Assembly: GCF_016839145.1 (NCBI RefSeq)
Contig: NZ_CP069303.1
Location: 1,674,001 to 1,738,000 of the forward strand
Reading direction: 5' to 3'
Length of the DNA: 64,000 bases
Source: Shinella sp. PSBB067
GTDB taxonomy: Bacteria; Pseudomonadota; Alphaproteobacteria; Rhizobiales; Rhizobiaceae
Below, piece by piece: positions 55,356-63,714 of this stretch. The notes below the pieces were generated by a model that had not been told where the DNA came from, searched no databases, and worked only from the letters and a program-made list of their open reading frames with translations. Within the stretch, counting starts at the first letter, position 1, and every line of letters begins with the position of its first letter. A program made the translations under genes and the position numbers.

Positions 55356-56642
55356 CTATGCCGGTTCGGCTGTCATCACCAGGCTGGCGTTCTGGCCGCC
55401 GAAGCCGAAGGAGTTGGACAGGACGGCGCTGACCTGCTTGTCTCGCTTCACGTTCGGCACGACGTCGAGCTGGATCGTCGGATCGGGGTTCGTGTAGTTG
55501 ATGGTCGGCGGCAGGGTGCCGGTCAGCATGGTCTGGATCGAGAACACCGCCTCGACCGCGCCGGCCGCCGTCAGCGTGTGGCCGATCATCGACTTGTTGG
55601 AAGAGACCGGAATATTCGCCAGCGTGTCGCCGAAGACGGTCGACATGGATTGATACTCCATCTTGTCATTCTCGGGCGTCGAGGTGCCGTGGGCGTTGAT
55701 ATAACCGATGCCGCTCTCGTCGATACCAGCGTCTTCCAGCGCCGCGCGGATCGTCGCGATGGCGGGACCGCCATCCGGCGAGGAGCGCGTGCGGTGGAAA
55801 TGGTCCGCCTTCTCGCCGCAACCCTTGAGGATGCCGAGCACCTTGGCGCCGCGCGCGATGGCCGATTCCAGCGATTCCAGCACGAGCGTCGCCGCGCCTT
55901 CTGCGATGACGAAGCCGTCGCGGTCCTTGCTGAACGGCTTGGATGCCTTGGTCGGCGGGTCGTTCTGCGTCGAAAGGGCCGAGAGCAGCGCGAAACGGAT
56001 CAGCGCTTCGGCGGTGACCGAGCCGTCGGTGCCGACGGTGAGCGCGCGCTCGGTGCGGCCCTGGCGGATCGCCTCGACGCCGAGCTGGATGGCCGTCGCG
56101 CCGGAGGCGCAGGCGGTCGAGAGCGTCACCGGCAGGCCGCGCGTGCCGTAGCGGTCGGAAAGACGCTCGGAGATGGAGCCGAAGGCCCAGGCCTCGTGCA
56201 GGGCCTGGCTTGGATGCTCGCGCAGCACGGCCAGGAAACGGTCATAGGCATCGCCCGGACGCTGCGAGGCCGGCGCGCGGTCGGCGAGCGCGAAGCGGTC
56301 GCGCCAGTCCGGCTCGATCGGCGGGGCGGCGAGGAAGAGCGGGCCGCCGAATTCGCCGGAAAGGCCGGCCTGCGCCAGCGCCTCATCCGTCGTCTCGCGG
56401 GCATAGGCATAGGAGCGCTCGACCGGGTTTTCGACCGGCACATCGATAAAATCGACCGTGCCGGAAATGCGGGTGTTCAGCCCGTCGACCGGGAAGCGGG
56501 TGATCCCATGGATACCCGAGACGCCGCCGGTGAGCGCGGCCCAGTTGTCCGCAAGGCCCTGCCCGAGCGAGGTGACGACGCCCATGCCTGTCACGGCGAC
56601 GATGGGGCGGCCGAGATGATCCCTGTAAGCGGCATTCGTCAT
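55356..56642 (-). CDS. fabF1XL: Beta-ketoacyl-ACP synthase FabF1XL, complete triad
   Basis: 428 residues, condensing enzyme that extends acyl chains on AcpXL. The full Cys-His-His triad is present: STACASGATAIQLGVEAIRQ, INAHGTSTPENDKMEY and NKSMIGHTLTAAGAVEAVFS. N-terminal VAVTGMGVVTSLGQG. Ten bases after fabF2XL, with which it probably forms a heterodimer because the partner has lost its catalytic residues. Confidence 0.93.
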   Translation of the reverse strand: MTNAAYRDHLGRPIVAVTGMGVVTSLGQGLADNWAALTGGVSGIHGITRFPVDGLNTRISGTVDFIDVPVENPVERSYAYARETTDEALAQAGLSGEFGGPLFLAAPPIEPDWRDRFALADRAPASQRPGDAYDRFLAVLREHPSQALHEAWAFGSISERLSDRYGTRGLPVTLSTACASGATAIQLGVEAIRQGRTERALTVGTDGSVTAEALIRFALLSALSTQNDPPTKASKPFSKDRDGFVIAEGAATLVLESLESAIARGAKVLGILKGCGEKADHFHRTRSSPDGGPAIATIRAALEDAGIDESGIGYINAHGTSTPENDKMEYQSMSTVFGDTLANIPVSSNKSMIGHTLTAAGAVEAVFSIQTMLTGTLPPTINYTNPDPTIQLDVVPNVKRDKQVSAVLSNSFGFGGQNASLVMTAEPA

Positions 56643-56652
56643 GGCCGGAACC

Positions 56653-57852
56653 TCACTTCTCTGCGGAAAGGATTGCGACGCCCTCGCCGCGCGAATGGCC
56701 GACCGTCGTGACGACGGCCGTGGCGGCGGGTGCGCTCATGGCGGCTTCGGCGGCCGTGTCGAAGGGCGCCACCTTGACGCCCGAACCGAGCGTCAGCGCG
56801 GCAAGCGCAAGACCGAGCGGGAACTGCGCTTCGAGCGACTGGCCGATGACGGCGCTGTAGCCGCGCAGGGCGCTGCCGGCGAAACGCTTGTCGAGCCAGG
56901 CCTTTTCGCGGGCCGTCACGTCATGTGCGCCGGAGGCGCCGGAGAAGACGACGGTCTCGTTGCCGGCAGAAGCGCTTTCGGCGAGGCGCTCAAGACGCGC
57001 TTCAAGCTTGCCTTCGTCACGCGAGCCGCGGTCGCCGCCGATGGCGTCGATGGTTGCGTAGATGCGCGCGCCGCGGGCTTCGGCATGTTCGCGGGATTCG
57101 AGGATGAGGAAGGCGGCGGCCGAGCCGGTGACGATGCCGCCGCCGGCGTTCCGGTCGCGCGACCAGAGCGGCGTCCAGCCGCCCGTCGCATGCGCGCCGA
57201 TGGCCTCGTAAAGCAGGATGACGTCCTGCCGCTCGGCCACGAGCGCGCTGCCGACGAGCGTATGCGTCGACTGGCCGGCGCGGATGCGGTGGAAGGCGGT
57301 CTCGACGGCGCTGATGCCGGCGGCTTCCTCGCCCATGAAGGTGCGCGAGGAGCCGGTGACCTTGTGCACGATGGAGATGTTGCCGGCGAGGAGGTTGGAA
57401 AGCTGGGCGAGGAAGAGCGTCGGGCGCAGCTCCGTCGTCAGCTTCTCGTTGAGCAGGCGCTCGCGGTCGTTGCGCTTCAGCCCCTCGTCGACGATCAGCG
57501 AATCGACATTGATGTCGCGCTCGCCGCCGCCGGCCGCCACGATCATGTCCATCGTGCCGCAGGCGTCCACATTGTCCTTGAAGCCGGCATCGTCGAGCGC
57601 GAGGCCGGCAGCGAACACGCCGAGACGCTGCCAGTTCTCCATCTGGCGCTGGTCGCCGCGCTTGGGGATCTGCTGGTTCCAGTCGATCTCCGGCATCGGG
57701 TGGACCGGATAGGGCGCGAAGCGCTCCGTATCGATCTTCAGCTCCGGCGCCTTCGCGGCACCCAGGATCTGCACATGGGCCTCGGCCCCGACACCGTGAC
57801 AGGTGACGATGCCGACGCCGGTGATCACCACATCGTTCTTCGCCTTCGCCAT
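56653..57852 (-). CDS. fabF2XL: Degenerate ketosynthase FabF2XL (chain-length-factor-like)
   Basis: 399 residues with the thiolase/ketosynthase fold (NDVVITGVGIVTCHGVGAEA at the start, NLLAGNISIVHKVTGSSRTF in the middle). The position of the nucleophilic Cys is Glu (about residue 176, MGEEAAGIS), the NAHGT His is replaced in FSGASGAHD, and the SMxGH His is Gln in AVIGQSLEA. It should therefore not condense acyl chains itself; by analogy with chain-length factors it may pair with FabF1XL. ATG 57852 has AAGGGA eight bases upstream; GTG 57858 overlaps the fabZXL stop. Confidence 0.9.
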   Translation of the reverse strand: MAKAKNDVVITGVGIVTCHGVGAEAHVQILGAAKAPELKIDTERFAPYPVHPMPEIDWNQQIPKRGDQRQMENWQRLGVFAAGLALDDAGFKDNVDACGTMDMIVAAGGGERDINVDSLIVDEGLKRNDRERLLNEKLTTELRPTLFLAQLSNLLAGNISIVHKVTGSSRTFMGEEAAGISAVETAFHRIRAGQSTHTLVGSALVAERQDVILLYEAIGAHATGGWTPLWSRDRNAGGGIVTGSAAAFLILESREHAEARGARIYATIDAIGGDRGSRDEGKLEARLERLAESASAGNETVVFSGASGAHDVTAREKAWLDKRFAGSALRGYSAVIGQSLEAQFPLGLALAALTLGSGVKVAPFDTAAEAAMSAPAATAVVTTVGHSRGEGVAILSAEK

Positions 57853-57854
57853 GC

Positions 57855-58337
57855 TCACTTCCCTTCAGCGGACGCTGCCAGCGCCTCGAACAAACCCACC
57901 TCGCCCGCGCGCTTGCGCACGATATCGGCGAGCGGCACCTCGGCAAACGGCATGGTGCGCAGCTTGAGCTGCGCATCGCACACCTTCTTGCCGGCCGACG
58001 TGATCCTCGTCTTCGTCACGGCATAGCCGGAACCGTCATGCTCCAGCACGGCCTCGATGTCGAGCACCGCGTCCGGCTCGACGAAGGTGCGCATCTTGGC
58101 CCCGTCGACGCTCATCAGGAAGGGCATGGCCGAAAAATCGGATGCCGCCAGCACGAGGAAGCCGGAGGCCTGCGCCATGGTCTCGATGAGCAGCACGCCC
58201 GGAACGAGCGGCATGCCGGGGAAATGCCCTTCGAAGACCGGGCTCTTGGACGGGACGACGGAGCGGGCGGTAAGCGTGCGGCGCGCGCCATCGACGGCTT
58301 CCACCCGGTCGATCATCTGGAAATATTCTAGCAGCAT
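57855..58337 (-). CDS. fabZXL: 3-hydroxyacyl-ACP dehydratase FabZXL
   Basis: 160 residues, hotdog fold. FabZ motif FEGHFPGMPLVPGVLLIETM with catalytic His and Glu, followed by AQASGFLVLA. N-terminal LLEYFQMIDRVEAVDGARRT. Acts in the elongation cycle building the C28 acyl chain on AcpXL. Overlaps the start of fabF2XL and follows acpXL after a 111-base gap holding an intrinsic terminator. Confidence 0.92.
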   Translation of the reverse strand: MLLEYFQMIDRVEAVDGARRTLTARSVVPSKSPVFEGHFPGMPLVPGVLLIETMAQASGFLVLAASDFSAMPFLMSVDGAKMRTFVEPDAVLDIEAVLEHDGSGYAVTKTRITSAGKKVCDAQLKLRTMPFAEVPLADIVRKRAGEVGLFEALAASAEGK

Positions 58338-58356
58338 CGGATATGCCTCCGCCGAA

Positions 58357-58386
58357 AACCGAAAGGCCTGCCGAGGACGGCAGGCC
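58357..58386 (-). terminator. Intrinsic terminator between acpXL and fabZXL
   Basis: GGCCTGCC and GGCAGGCC form a perfect eight-base stem with a six-base loop (58365-58386), followed on the minus strand by TTTCGGTTTT. It lies in the acpXL-fabZXL gap, about 60 bases after the acpXL stop. Confidence 0.8.
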
Positions 58387-58448
58387 GATAGCCCCTTGCG
58401 CCGGGATCGTCCGGAACAGGGCCGCCAACGGCGGCCGGGCCCTTATGA

Positions 58449-58727
58449 TCAGGCCTTGGCGGCCCGCAGTTCGTCGATCTTGGCGCAGAGGTTCTTCAGG
58501 ACGAAGTATTCTTCCGTCGCGACCTTGCCTTCGTTGACTTCCTGCGTCCACTGTTCCAGCGGGATCTTGATGCCGAATTCCTTGTCGATCGCGAAGACGA
58601 TGTCGAGGAAGTCCAGGCTGTCGATGCCGAGATCGTCGATCGTGTGGCTTTCCGGCGTGATCGTCTCGCGATCGATCTCGCTCGTTTCAGCAATGATGTC
58701 GGCAACCTTGTCGAATGTAGCAGTCAC
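58449..58727 (-). CDS. acpXL: Acyl carrier protein AcpXL
   Basis: 92 residues, specialised acyl carrier that bears the very-long-chain fatty acid of lipid A. Phosphopantetheine site Ser near residue 37 in [35 protein letters not shown] and [19 protein letters not shown] are diagnostic of AcpXL. GTG 58727 is chosen because GAGGT lies six bases before it; ATG 58733 would leave no spacing. First gene of the cluster. Confidence 0.96.
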   Translation of the reverse strand: MTATFDKVADIIAETSEIDRETITPESHTIDDLGIDSLDFLDIVFAIDKEFGIKIPLEQWTQEVNEGKVATEEYFVLKNLCAKIDELRAAKA

Positions 58728-58856
58728 GCCCATACCTCATGAATCTATAGTTGGGCGATCCTATATGGAAATCCGATGCGATTGCCAATGGGGTTGATGA
58801 GGGCCCTGCATGATCTACGCCCCTGTGTTGCGCAAAGAACATGCCGGAACCCGCCG

Positions 58857-60206
58857 TCACACCGCGATGGAATGCCGCCCGCGCCCGCTCGACAGATGCG
58901 CGTCGAAGACCGCGGCCACCGTGCGCGCGAAGGGCCGGCCCGTCGCCGTCAGATCGAACCTCTCGCCTTCGATGCGGCAAAGGCCGTCCTTGTCCGAAGC
59001 GGCAAAGCCGCGGGCCTCGGCCCGGATCGCGGCGGCGAAAGCCGGATGGCGGGCGGCAAGATCGGCGAAGGAGAAGCCGAAATCGCACATCACGCGCTCG
59101 ATCACGAAGGCGCGGGCGCGGTCCTCGTCCGTCAGCGCATAGCCGCGGACCACCGCGACGCCGCCCTCCTCCACCCGGCGCAGATATTCGCCCGTCGCCG
59201 GCATGTTCTGGAAATAGCCCTCGGGCAACTGGCCGATGGCGGAGGCACCGAGGCCGATCAGGGCGTCGGCCTGGTCGTCGGTATAGCCCTGGAAATTGCG
59301 GCGCAGCGTGCCGTCCCGCGCGGCGGCGGCGAGACTGTCGGCCGGCAGGGCGAAATGGTCGATGCCGATGGCCTCGTAGCCGGCGGCAACAAGCATCTCC
59401 GCCGCCATCGCCATCTGGGAAAAACGTGCGACGACGCCCGGCAATGCGGCCTCGTCGATCATCGTCTGATGCTTCTTCATCCACGGCACATGAGCATAGC
59501 CGAAGAGCGCGATGCGGTCCGGGCGGAGCGATATGACGGCGCGCACGGTCTCGGCCAGCGTCTCCATCGTCTGGAACGGCAGGCCGTAGAGAATGTCGCA
59601 GTTCACCGAGCGTACGCCCCTTGCCCGCGCGGCCTCCACGACGCCCCGCGTCTGCTCGAAGGTCTGGATGCGGTTGATCGCCTTCTGCACCCTCGGATCG
59701 AAATCCTGGATGCCGAGGCTGGCGCGCGTCATGCCGATCGCGGCCAGCGCGTCGTGCCTGAGATCGTCGAGATCGTTCGGATCCATCTCCACCGAGATTT
59801 CGGCATCGGGCGAGAAGGTGAAATTCTGCTCGAGACAGCTTTTCAGCGCCACCATGTCGTCCGGCCGCAGCATGGTCGGCGAACCGCCGCCGAAATGCAG
59901 CGCCGTCACGGGCGCATCCCGGCAAACGCGCCGGCCGACGGCCGCAATCTCCGCATGAAGCCCCTTGAGATAGGCTTCGACCGGCTCGTAGCGCAGCGTC
60001 TGCTTGGTGTGGCAGGCACAGAACCAGCAGAGCCGGTCGCAATAGGGAATGTGCGCGTAGAGCGACAGGCGATTCGCCGGCCCCAGCCTTCCCAGCCACT
60101 CGGAATAGACCTCCGGGCCGATACTTTCGTCGAAATGCGGCGCCGTCGGATAGCTTGTATAGCGGGGAACCGGCGAAGAAAGGCGTTCTACGAGTGCATC
60201 CTGCAT
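58857..60206 (-). CDS. hemN: Oxygen-independent coproporphyrinogen III oxidase
   Basis: 449 residues, radical SAM enzyme that decarboxylates coproporphyrinogen III without oxygen. Cys56-Cys60-Cys63 in YCDRLCWFCACH bind the Fe-S cluster; HFGGGSPTMLRPDD and GIQDFDPRVQKAINRIQTFE follow, with the HemN C-terminal domain. AGGAGAG precedes ATG 60206; the longer open frame to 60269 begins on the anaerobox itself and is rejected. Divergent from fnrN. Confidence 0.95.
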   Translation of the reverse strand: MQDALVERLSSPVPRYTSYPTAPHFDESIGPEVYSEWLGRLGPANRLSLYAHIPYCDRLCWFCACHTKQTLRYEPVEAYLKGLHAEIAAVGRRVCRDAPVTALHFGGGSPTMLRPDDMVALKSCLEQNFTFSPDAEISVEMDPNDLDDLRHDALAAIGMTRASLGIQDFDPRVQKAINRIQTFEQTRGVVEAARARGVRSVNCDILYGLPFQTMETLAETVRAVISLRPDRIALFGYAHVPWMKKHQTMIDEAALPGVVARFSQMAMAAEMLVAAGYEAIGIDHFALPADSLAAAARDGTLRRNFQGYTDDQADALIGLGASAIGQLPEGYFQNMPATGEYLRRVEEGGVAVVRGYALTDEDRARAFVIERVMCDFGFSFADLAARHPAFAAAIRAEARGFAASDKDGLCRIEGERFDLTATGRPFARTVAAVFDAHLSSGRGRHSIAV

Positions 60207-60255
60207 GGGTCTCTCCTTCTTGAAAGGGAAATACCCCCGAAACGGCCTCCGGCAT

Positions 60256-60269
60256 TTGATTTTGATCAA
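60256..60269. promoter_or_regulatory. FnrN/FixK box (anaerobox) before hemN
   Basis: TTGAT-TTTG-ATCAA, perfect match to TTGAT-N4-ATCAA, centred about 57 bases before the hemN start codon. Confidence 0.88.
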
Positions 60270-60297
60270 TTGAAAGACCGTGGCACTGCGTTAGGAT

Positions 60298-60311
60298 TTG
60301 ACAATAGTCAG
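60298..60311. promoter_or_regulatory. Degenerate anaerobox before fnrN
   Basis: TTGAC-AATA-GTCAG, a weaker dyad of the same layout, centred about 108 bases before the fnrN start. It could mediate autoregulation of fnrN or add to hemN control. Confidence 0.5.
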
Positions 60312-60412
60312 GAAGCGCTATTTTGCCGCGAGGCGACACGCTTTATATTCGTGCCCGTATGCGTTAGCACGCCATCGTTGCGCCGCCTCATCAGGCGAAA
60401 GGAAAAGCCGAT

Positions 60413-61138
60413 ATGGAAGTTCGCCGCCAGGATGTCCATAATTCCGATATTCCGCTCGTGTGTCGTGCCTGCGAGGCACGCCACGGCGGCGTCTGCGGCG
60501 CCCTGACGCCCGAGCAACTGACCGAACTCAACAAGCACTCCTCCCGCCACCGGCTGGACAGCGGCGCTGAGGTGATCGGCCAGGGCGAGACGGTTGTGAA
60601 CTATTCCAACATCATGCGCGGCGTGGTGAAGCTGACGAAGGTGATGGCGGACGGCCGCCAGCAGATCGTCGGCCTGCAGTTCGCCCCCGATTTCCTCGGC
60701 CGCCCCTTCATCGAGGAAAGCGCCATCACCGCGGAAGCGGCGACCGAAAGCGAGGTCTGCAACTTCCCGCGCAACGTGCTCGACCGGCTGGTCAAGAAGA
60801 CGCCGGAACTGGAGCACAAGCTGCACCGCCAGGCGCTGAAGGAGCTGGACGAGGCGCGCGACTGGATGCTGACCCTCGGCCGCAAGACGGCGCAGGAGAA
60901 GGTCGCGAGCTTCCTCTACCTCATCGCCACCCATATCGACCCGGAGAGCATCGACATGTCGTCCTTCGACCTGCCGCTCTCGCGCGCCGACATCGCCGAT
61001 TTCCTGGGCCTGACCATCGAGACCGTCAGCCGGCAGTTCACCAAGCTGCGCAAGGAAAACGTCATCCGCATCGAGAACAACCGCCACGTCACCGTCCCCG
61101 ACATGGACCGGTTGATGCGCTACGCCGGCAACGACTGA
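60413..61138 (+). CDS. fnrN: Oxygen-responsive Crp/Fnr regulator FnrN
   Basis: 241 residues. Fe-S cluster cysteines Cys17, Cys20 and Cys28 (VCRACEARHGGVC) with Cys116 as fourth ligand (ESEVCNFPRN); cyclic-nucleotide-binding-like beta roll; dimer helix; and a C-terminal helix-turn-helix LSRADIADFLGLTIETVSRQ carrying the E-x-x-S-R residues that read TTGAT half-sites. Activates genes when oxygen is low. Divergent from hemN; boxes of its type stand before hemN, fixN and fixG in this window. Confidence 0.95.
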   Translation: MEVRRQDVHNSDIPLVCRACEARHGGVCGALTPEQLTELNKHSSRHRLDSGAEVIGQGETVVNYSNIMRGVVKLTKVMADGRQQIVGLQFAPDFLGRPFIEESAITAEAATESEVCNFPRNVLDRLVKKTPELEHKLHRQALKELDEARDWMLTLGRKTAQEKVASFLYLIATHIDPESIDMSSFDLPLSRADIADFLGLTIETVSRQFTKLRKENVIRIENNRHVTVPDMDRLMRYAGND

Positions 61139-61148
61139 GGCGAAAGCC

Positions 61149-61577
61149 TCAGCGCGTGATGACGATGCGGGTGTTCGAGAGCCCGTTGCGGTTGGCGAGC
61201 TGGAAGAACGTTGCCGCATTCGAGGGATGCAGCCGCACGCAGCCATGCGAGGCGGGACGGCCGAGGCGCCTGGTGTCGAACGTCGCATGCACCGCATAGC
61301 CGCCGTTGAAGAAGATCGCATAGGGCATCGGCGCATTGTCGTATTTGCGCGAGCGGTGGTCGCGCGAGGCCCATTTCGCCTTCCAGCTCCCCGTCGGCGT
61401 GCCGAAGCCCTTGCGGCCCGTCGAAACGCGCCAGCGGTGTTTCACGATGCCGTTCTGCATCACGATCATGGTCTGCGAAGAAAGACTGACCTCCGCCAGA
61501 AGATTGGCGGAGAGCGCAGTCTCGGCCTGAAACAGGACGACAAGGAACGCGACCGCAGTCGCAAGCAAGGCACGCAT
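61149..61577 (-). CDS. L,D-transpeptidase (YkuD) family protein
   Basis: 142 residues. Signal peptide (LLATAVAFLVVLFQAETALS) followed by a YkuD domain: EVSLSSQTMIVMQNGIVKHR, RVSTGRKGFGTPTGSWKAKW, FFNGGYAVHATFDTRRLGRP and the catalytic SHGCVRLHPSNAATFF with Cys nucleophile. Cross-links peptidoglycan or anchors proteins in the periplasm. Start at 61577 has AGGGGA upstream; the longer frame to 61658 adds a non-signal N-terminus. Converges with fnrN. Confidence 0.9.
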   Translation of the reverse strand: MRALLATAVAFLVVLFQAETALSANLLAEVSLSSQTMIVMQNGIVKHRWRVSTGRKGFGTPTGSWKAKWASRDHRSRKYDNAPMPYAIFFNGGYAVHATFDTRRLGRPASHGCVRLHPSNAATFFQLANRNGLSNTRIVITR

Positions 61578-61729
61578 GACTTCCCCTTTATTGAATTGCG
61601 CCAGGCTTCGGCGCCATGTCCGAGAGCAGGACAGACTATAGACGTATGAGCCTTCCACAATATTGACGAGGAAGAAGAAAAGAAATCGAAGTTAAGGCTT
61701 AAAATTCTATCTTCCGGCTTTCCGCATGC

Positions 61730-62710
61730 TCAAAACAAGGCGGCGGGAATCATTGCCAGCAACACGCCAGCCGCAAGAACGGCGCAGGCGACGGAAAAGA
61801 TACGCAGCGACAGGTCGATGTCGGCGGCCGTGGCGACGGTGCGGCCGGCGGCGTTCATCATGGGTTCGTCGACGCGCGCGCCGCCGTAGATGCGGGGGCC
61901 GGCAAGGCCGATGCCCACGGCGCCGGCCATCGCCGCTTCCGGCCAGCCGGAATTGGGCGAACGGTGAAGGCCGGCATCGCGCAGTGCCGTGCCGATGGCG
62001 GCGCGGGCGGCCGCCCTGCCCTTCGCCAGCCATGCGCCGGCGGCGATGAAGAGGATCGACAGGCGCGCGGCCGGCCAGTTGGCGAGGTCGTCGAGCCGGG
62101 CGGAGGCCCAGCCGAAATCGAGATATTTTGCGTTCTTGTGGCCGATCATCGAGTCGGCCGTGTTCAGCATCTTGTAGGCGAAAAGACCCGGCAGGCCGAA
62201 GAGCGCATACCAGAATGCCGGGGCGACGACGCCGTCGGAGAAGTTCTCGGCAAGGCTCTCGATGCCGGCACGGCAGACGGCCGGCTCGTCCAGCGTTGCC
62301 GGATCGCGCCCGACGATCATCGACACGGCCTGCCGCCCGCCCTCGATGCCGCCCTCCTTAAGGCCTGCCGAGACGGCGCGCACATGATCGTGGAGGCTCT
62401 TCTGCGCGAGGAAGACGGCGACGACGACGACCTCGACCGCCGCGCCCGCCAGGCCGAGCGGCGCAAGAAGCCGATGCAGGACGAAGCCGAGGAAAACGCT
62501 GGCGGCGAGCAGCACGGCGATGCCGGCCGCGCCGTTGAAGCGGCGGGTCTGGGCGGAAAGGCGCTTGCCGTTGAACAGCCTGTCCATCGCGCCGATCGCC
62601 CGGCCGAACAGCACGACCGGATGGGCCACGCGCCGCCAGAGCCAGTCCGGATCGCCGACAAGGCGGTCCAGCACCAGTGCAAGGAACAGGATCGAAAGCG
62701 TCTGCGTCAT
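61730..62710 (-). CDS. cobD: Adenosylcobinamide-phosphate synthase CobD (CbiB)
   Basis: 326 residues with several membrane segments. Attaches the aminopropanol (phosphate) arm to adenosylcobyric acid. Motifs: LVLDRLVGDPDWLWRRVAHP, GRDPATLDEPAVCRAGIESL, AENFSDGVVAPAFWYALFGL and YKMLNTADSMIGHKNAKYLD. Start overlaps the cobC stop by four bases, so cobB-cobC-cobD are coupled. Confidence 0.94.
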   Translation of the reverse strand: MTQTLSILFLALVLDRLVGDPDWLWRRVAHPVVLFGRAIGAMDRLFNGKRLSAQTRRFNGAAGIAVLLAASVFLGFVLHRLLAPLGLAGAAVEVVVVAVFLAQKSLHDHVRAVSAGLKEGGIEGGRQAVSMIVGRDPATLDEPAVCRAGIESLAENFSDGVVAPAFWYALFGLPGLFAYKMLNTADSMIGHKNAKYLDFGWASARLDDLANWPAARLSILFIAAGAWLAKGRAAARAAIGTALRDAGLHRSPNSGWPEAAMAGAVGIGLAGPRIYGGARVDEPMMNAAGRTVATAADIDLSLRIFSVACAVLAAGVLLAMIPAALF

Positions 62711-63714
62711 CGGCCCATCACATCCGCCAGCGCCGCGGCAAGCCGGCCATCCGCAGCCGCATCCGGCGCGAGGCCGAACCGCAGCCAGCGGGGATTATAG
62801 TCGAAAGGCCGCACCAGCATATGGTGACGGCAGAGGCCTTCATGGATGGCGGCGGCCTCGGCATGCTCGACCAGCGAAAAGAGACCGGTGCCGCCGACGA
62901 CGACAAGCCCCGCACCGGCAAGCGCCTTGTCGAGCGCCGCCTTGCGTCCGGCGATGGCACGGCGGATGGCGGCGGTGTCGGAAGCCATGAGCGTCGCGGC
63001 GATCGCCAGGGCCGGCCCCGATACGGCCCAGGGGCCGAGCCCGTCCTCGATGCGATCCAGAACCGCCGCCTCGCCGATGACGAAGCCGAGGCGCAGGCCC
63101 GCAAGGCCGAAGAACTTGCCGAAGGAACGCAAGACGAGGAGGCCGGGCAGGTTACCCGCCAGCGGCGCGAGGCAATCCTCCGGGCGCATGTCGCCGAAGG
63201 CCTCGTCGACGACGAGGAGACCGCCCTTCGCGGCAACGCGCGCATGAAGATCGAGGAGCCTGTCGCGTGGGAAAAGCCGGCCGTCCGGGTTGTTCGGATT
63301 GACGACGACGACGATGCCGTGCGCTTCGCTCACGGCATCGAGGCCGGCGACGCGATCCAGCGCCACGCCGGCATTGGCGAGCACACGGGCATATTCGCCA
63401 TAGGTCGGCGAGAGCACGGCGGCGCGGCGGCCGGAGGAAACGAGGCGCGGCAGGAGCTGGATGACCGACTGCGTGCCGGGCACGGGAAGCGGCAGGGCAT
63501 CCGGCGTTCCGTAATAGTGCCGGGCGGCGGCGCGGGCCGCATCCTGGCGGTGGCGATCCGGCAGGCGGTGCCAGGCGGCAACGTCCACGTCGGGAACGGC
63601 GACCGGATTGGGATTGATGCCGGTGGAAAGGTCCAGCCAGTCCTCCGGCCGGCCGCCATAACGTGCGGCGGCGGCGGCGATGCCGCCGCCATGGACGATG
63701 CGCGACGCGCTCAT
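62707..63714 (-). CDS. cobC: CobC, threonine-phosphate decarboxylase-like aminotransferase-fold enzyme
   Basis: 335 residues, PLP-dependent fold type I. DWLDLSTGINPNPVAVPDVD at the N-terminus, VVVNPNNPDGRLFPRDRLLD, LLVVDEAFGDMRPEDC and the PLP-Lys motif LRSFGKFFGLAGLRLGFVIG. Supplies the aminopropanol phosphate arm used by CobD. Four-base overlaps with both neighbours. Confidence 0.93.
   Translation of the reverse strand: MSASRIVHGGGIAAAAARYGGRPEDWLDLSTGINPNPVAVPDVDVAAWHRLPDRHRQDAARAAARHYYGTPDALPLPVPGTQSVIQLLPRLVSSGRRAAVLSPTYGEYARVLANAGVALDRVAGLDAVSEAHGIVVVVNPNNPDGRLFPRDRLLDLHARVAAKGGLLVVDEAFGDMRPEDCLAPLAGNLPGLLVLRSFGKFFGLAGLRLGFVIGEAAVLDRIEDGLGPWAVSGPALAIAATLMASDTAAIRRAIAGRKAALDKALAGAGLVVVGGTGLFSLVEHAEAAAIHEGLCRHHMLVRPFDYNPRWLRFGLAPDAAADGRLAAALADVMGR

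Noticed and set aside
60207..60269. N-terminal extension of HemN
   Set aside because: It would start on the perfect anaerobox; ATG 60206 with AGGAGAG upstream fits the family start.
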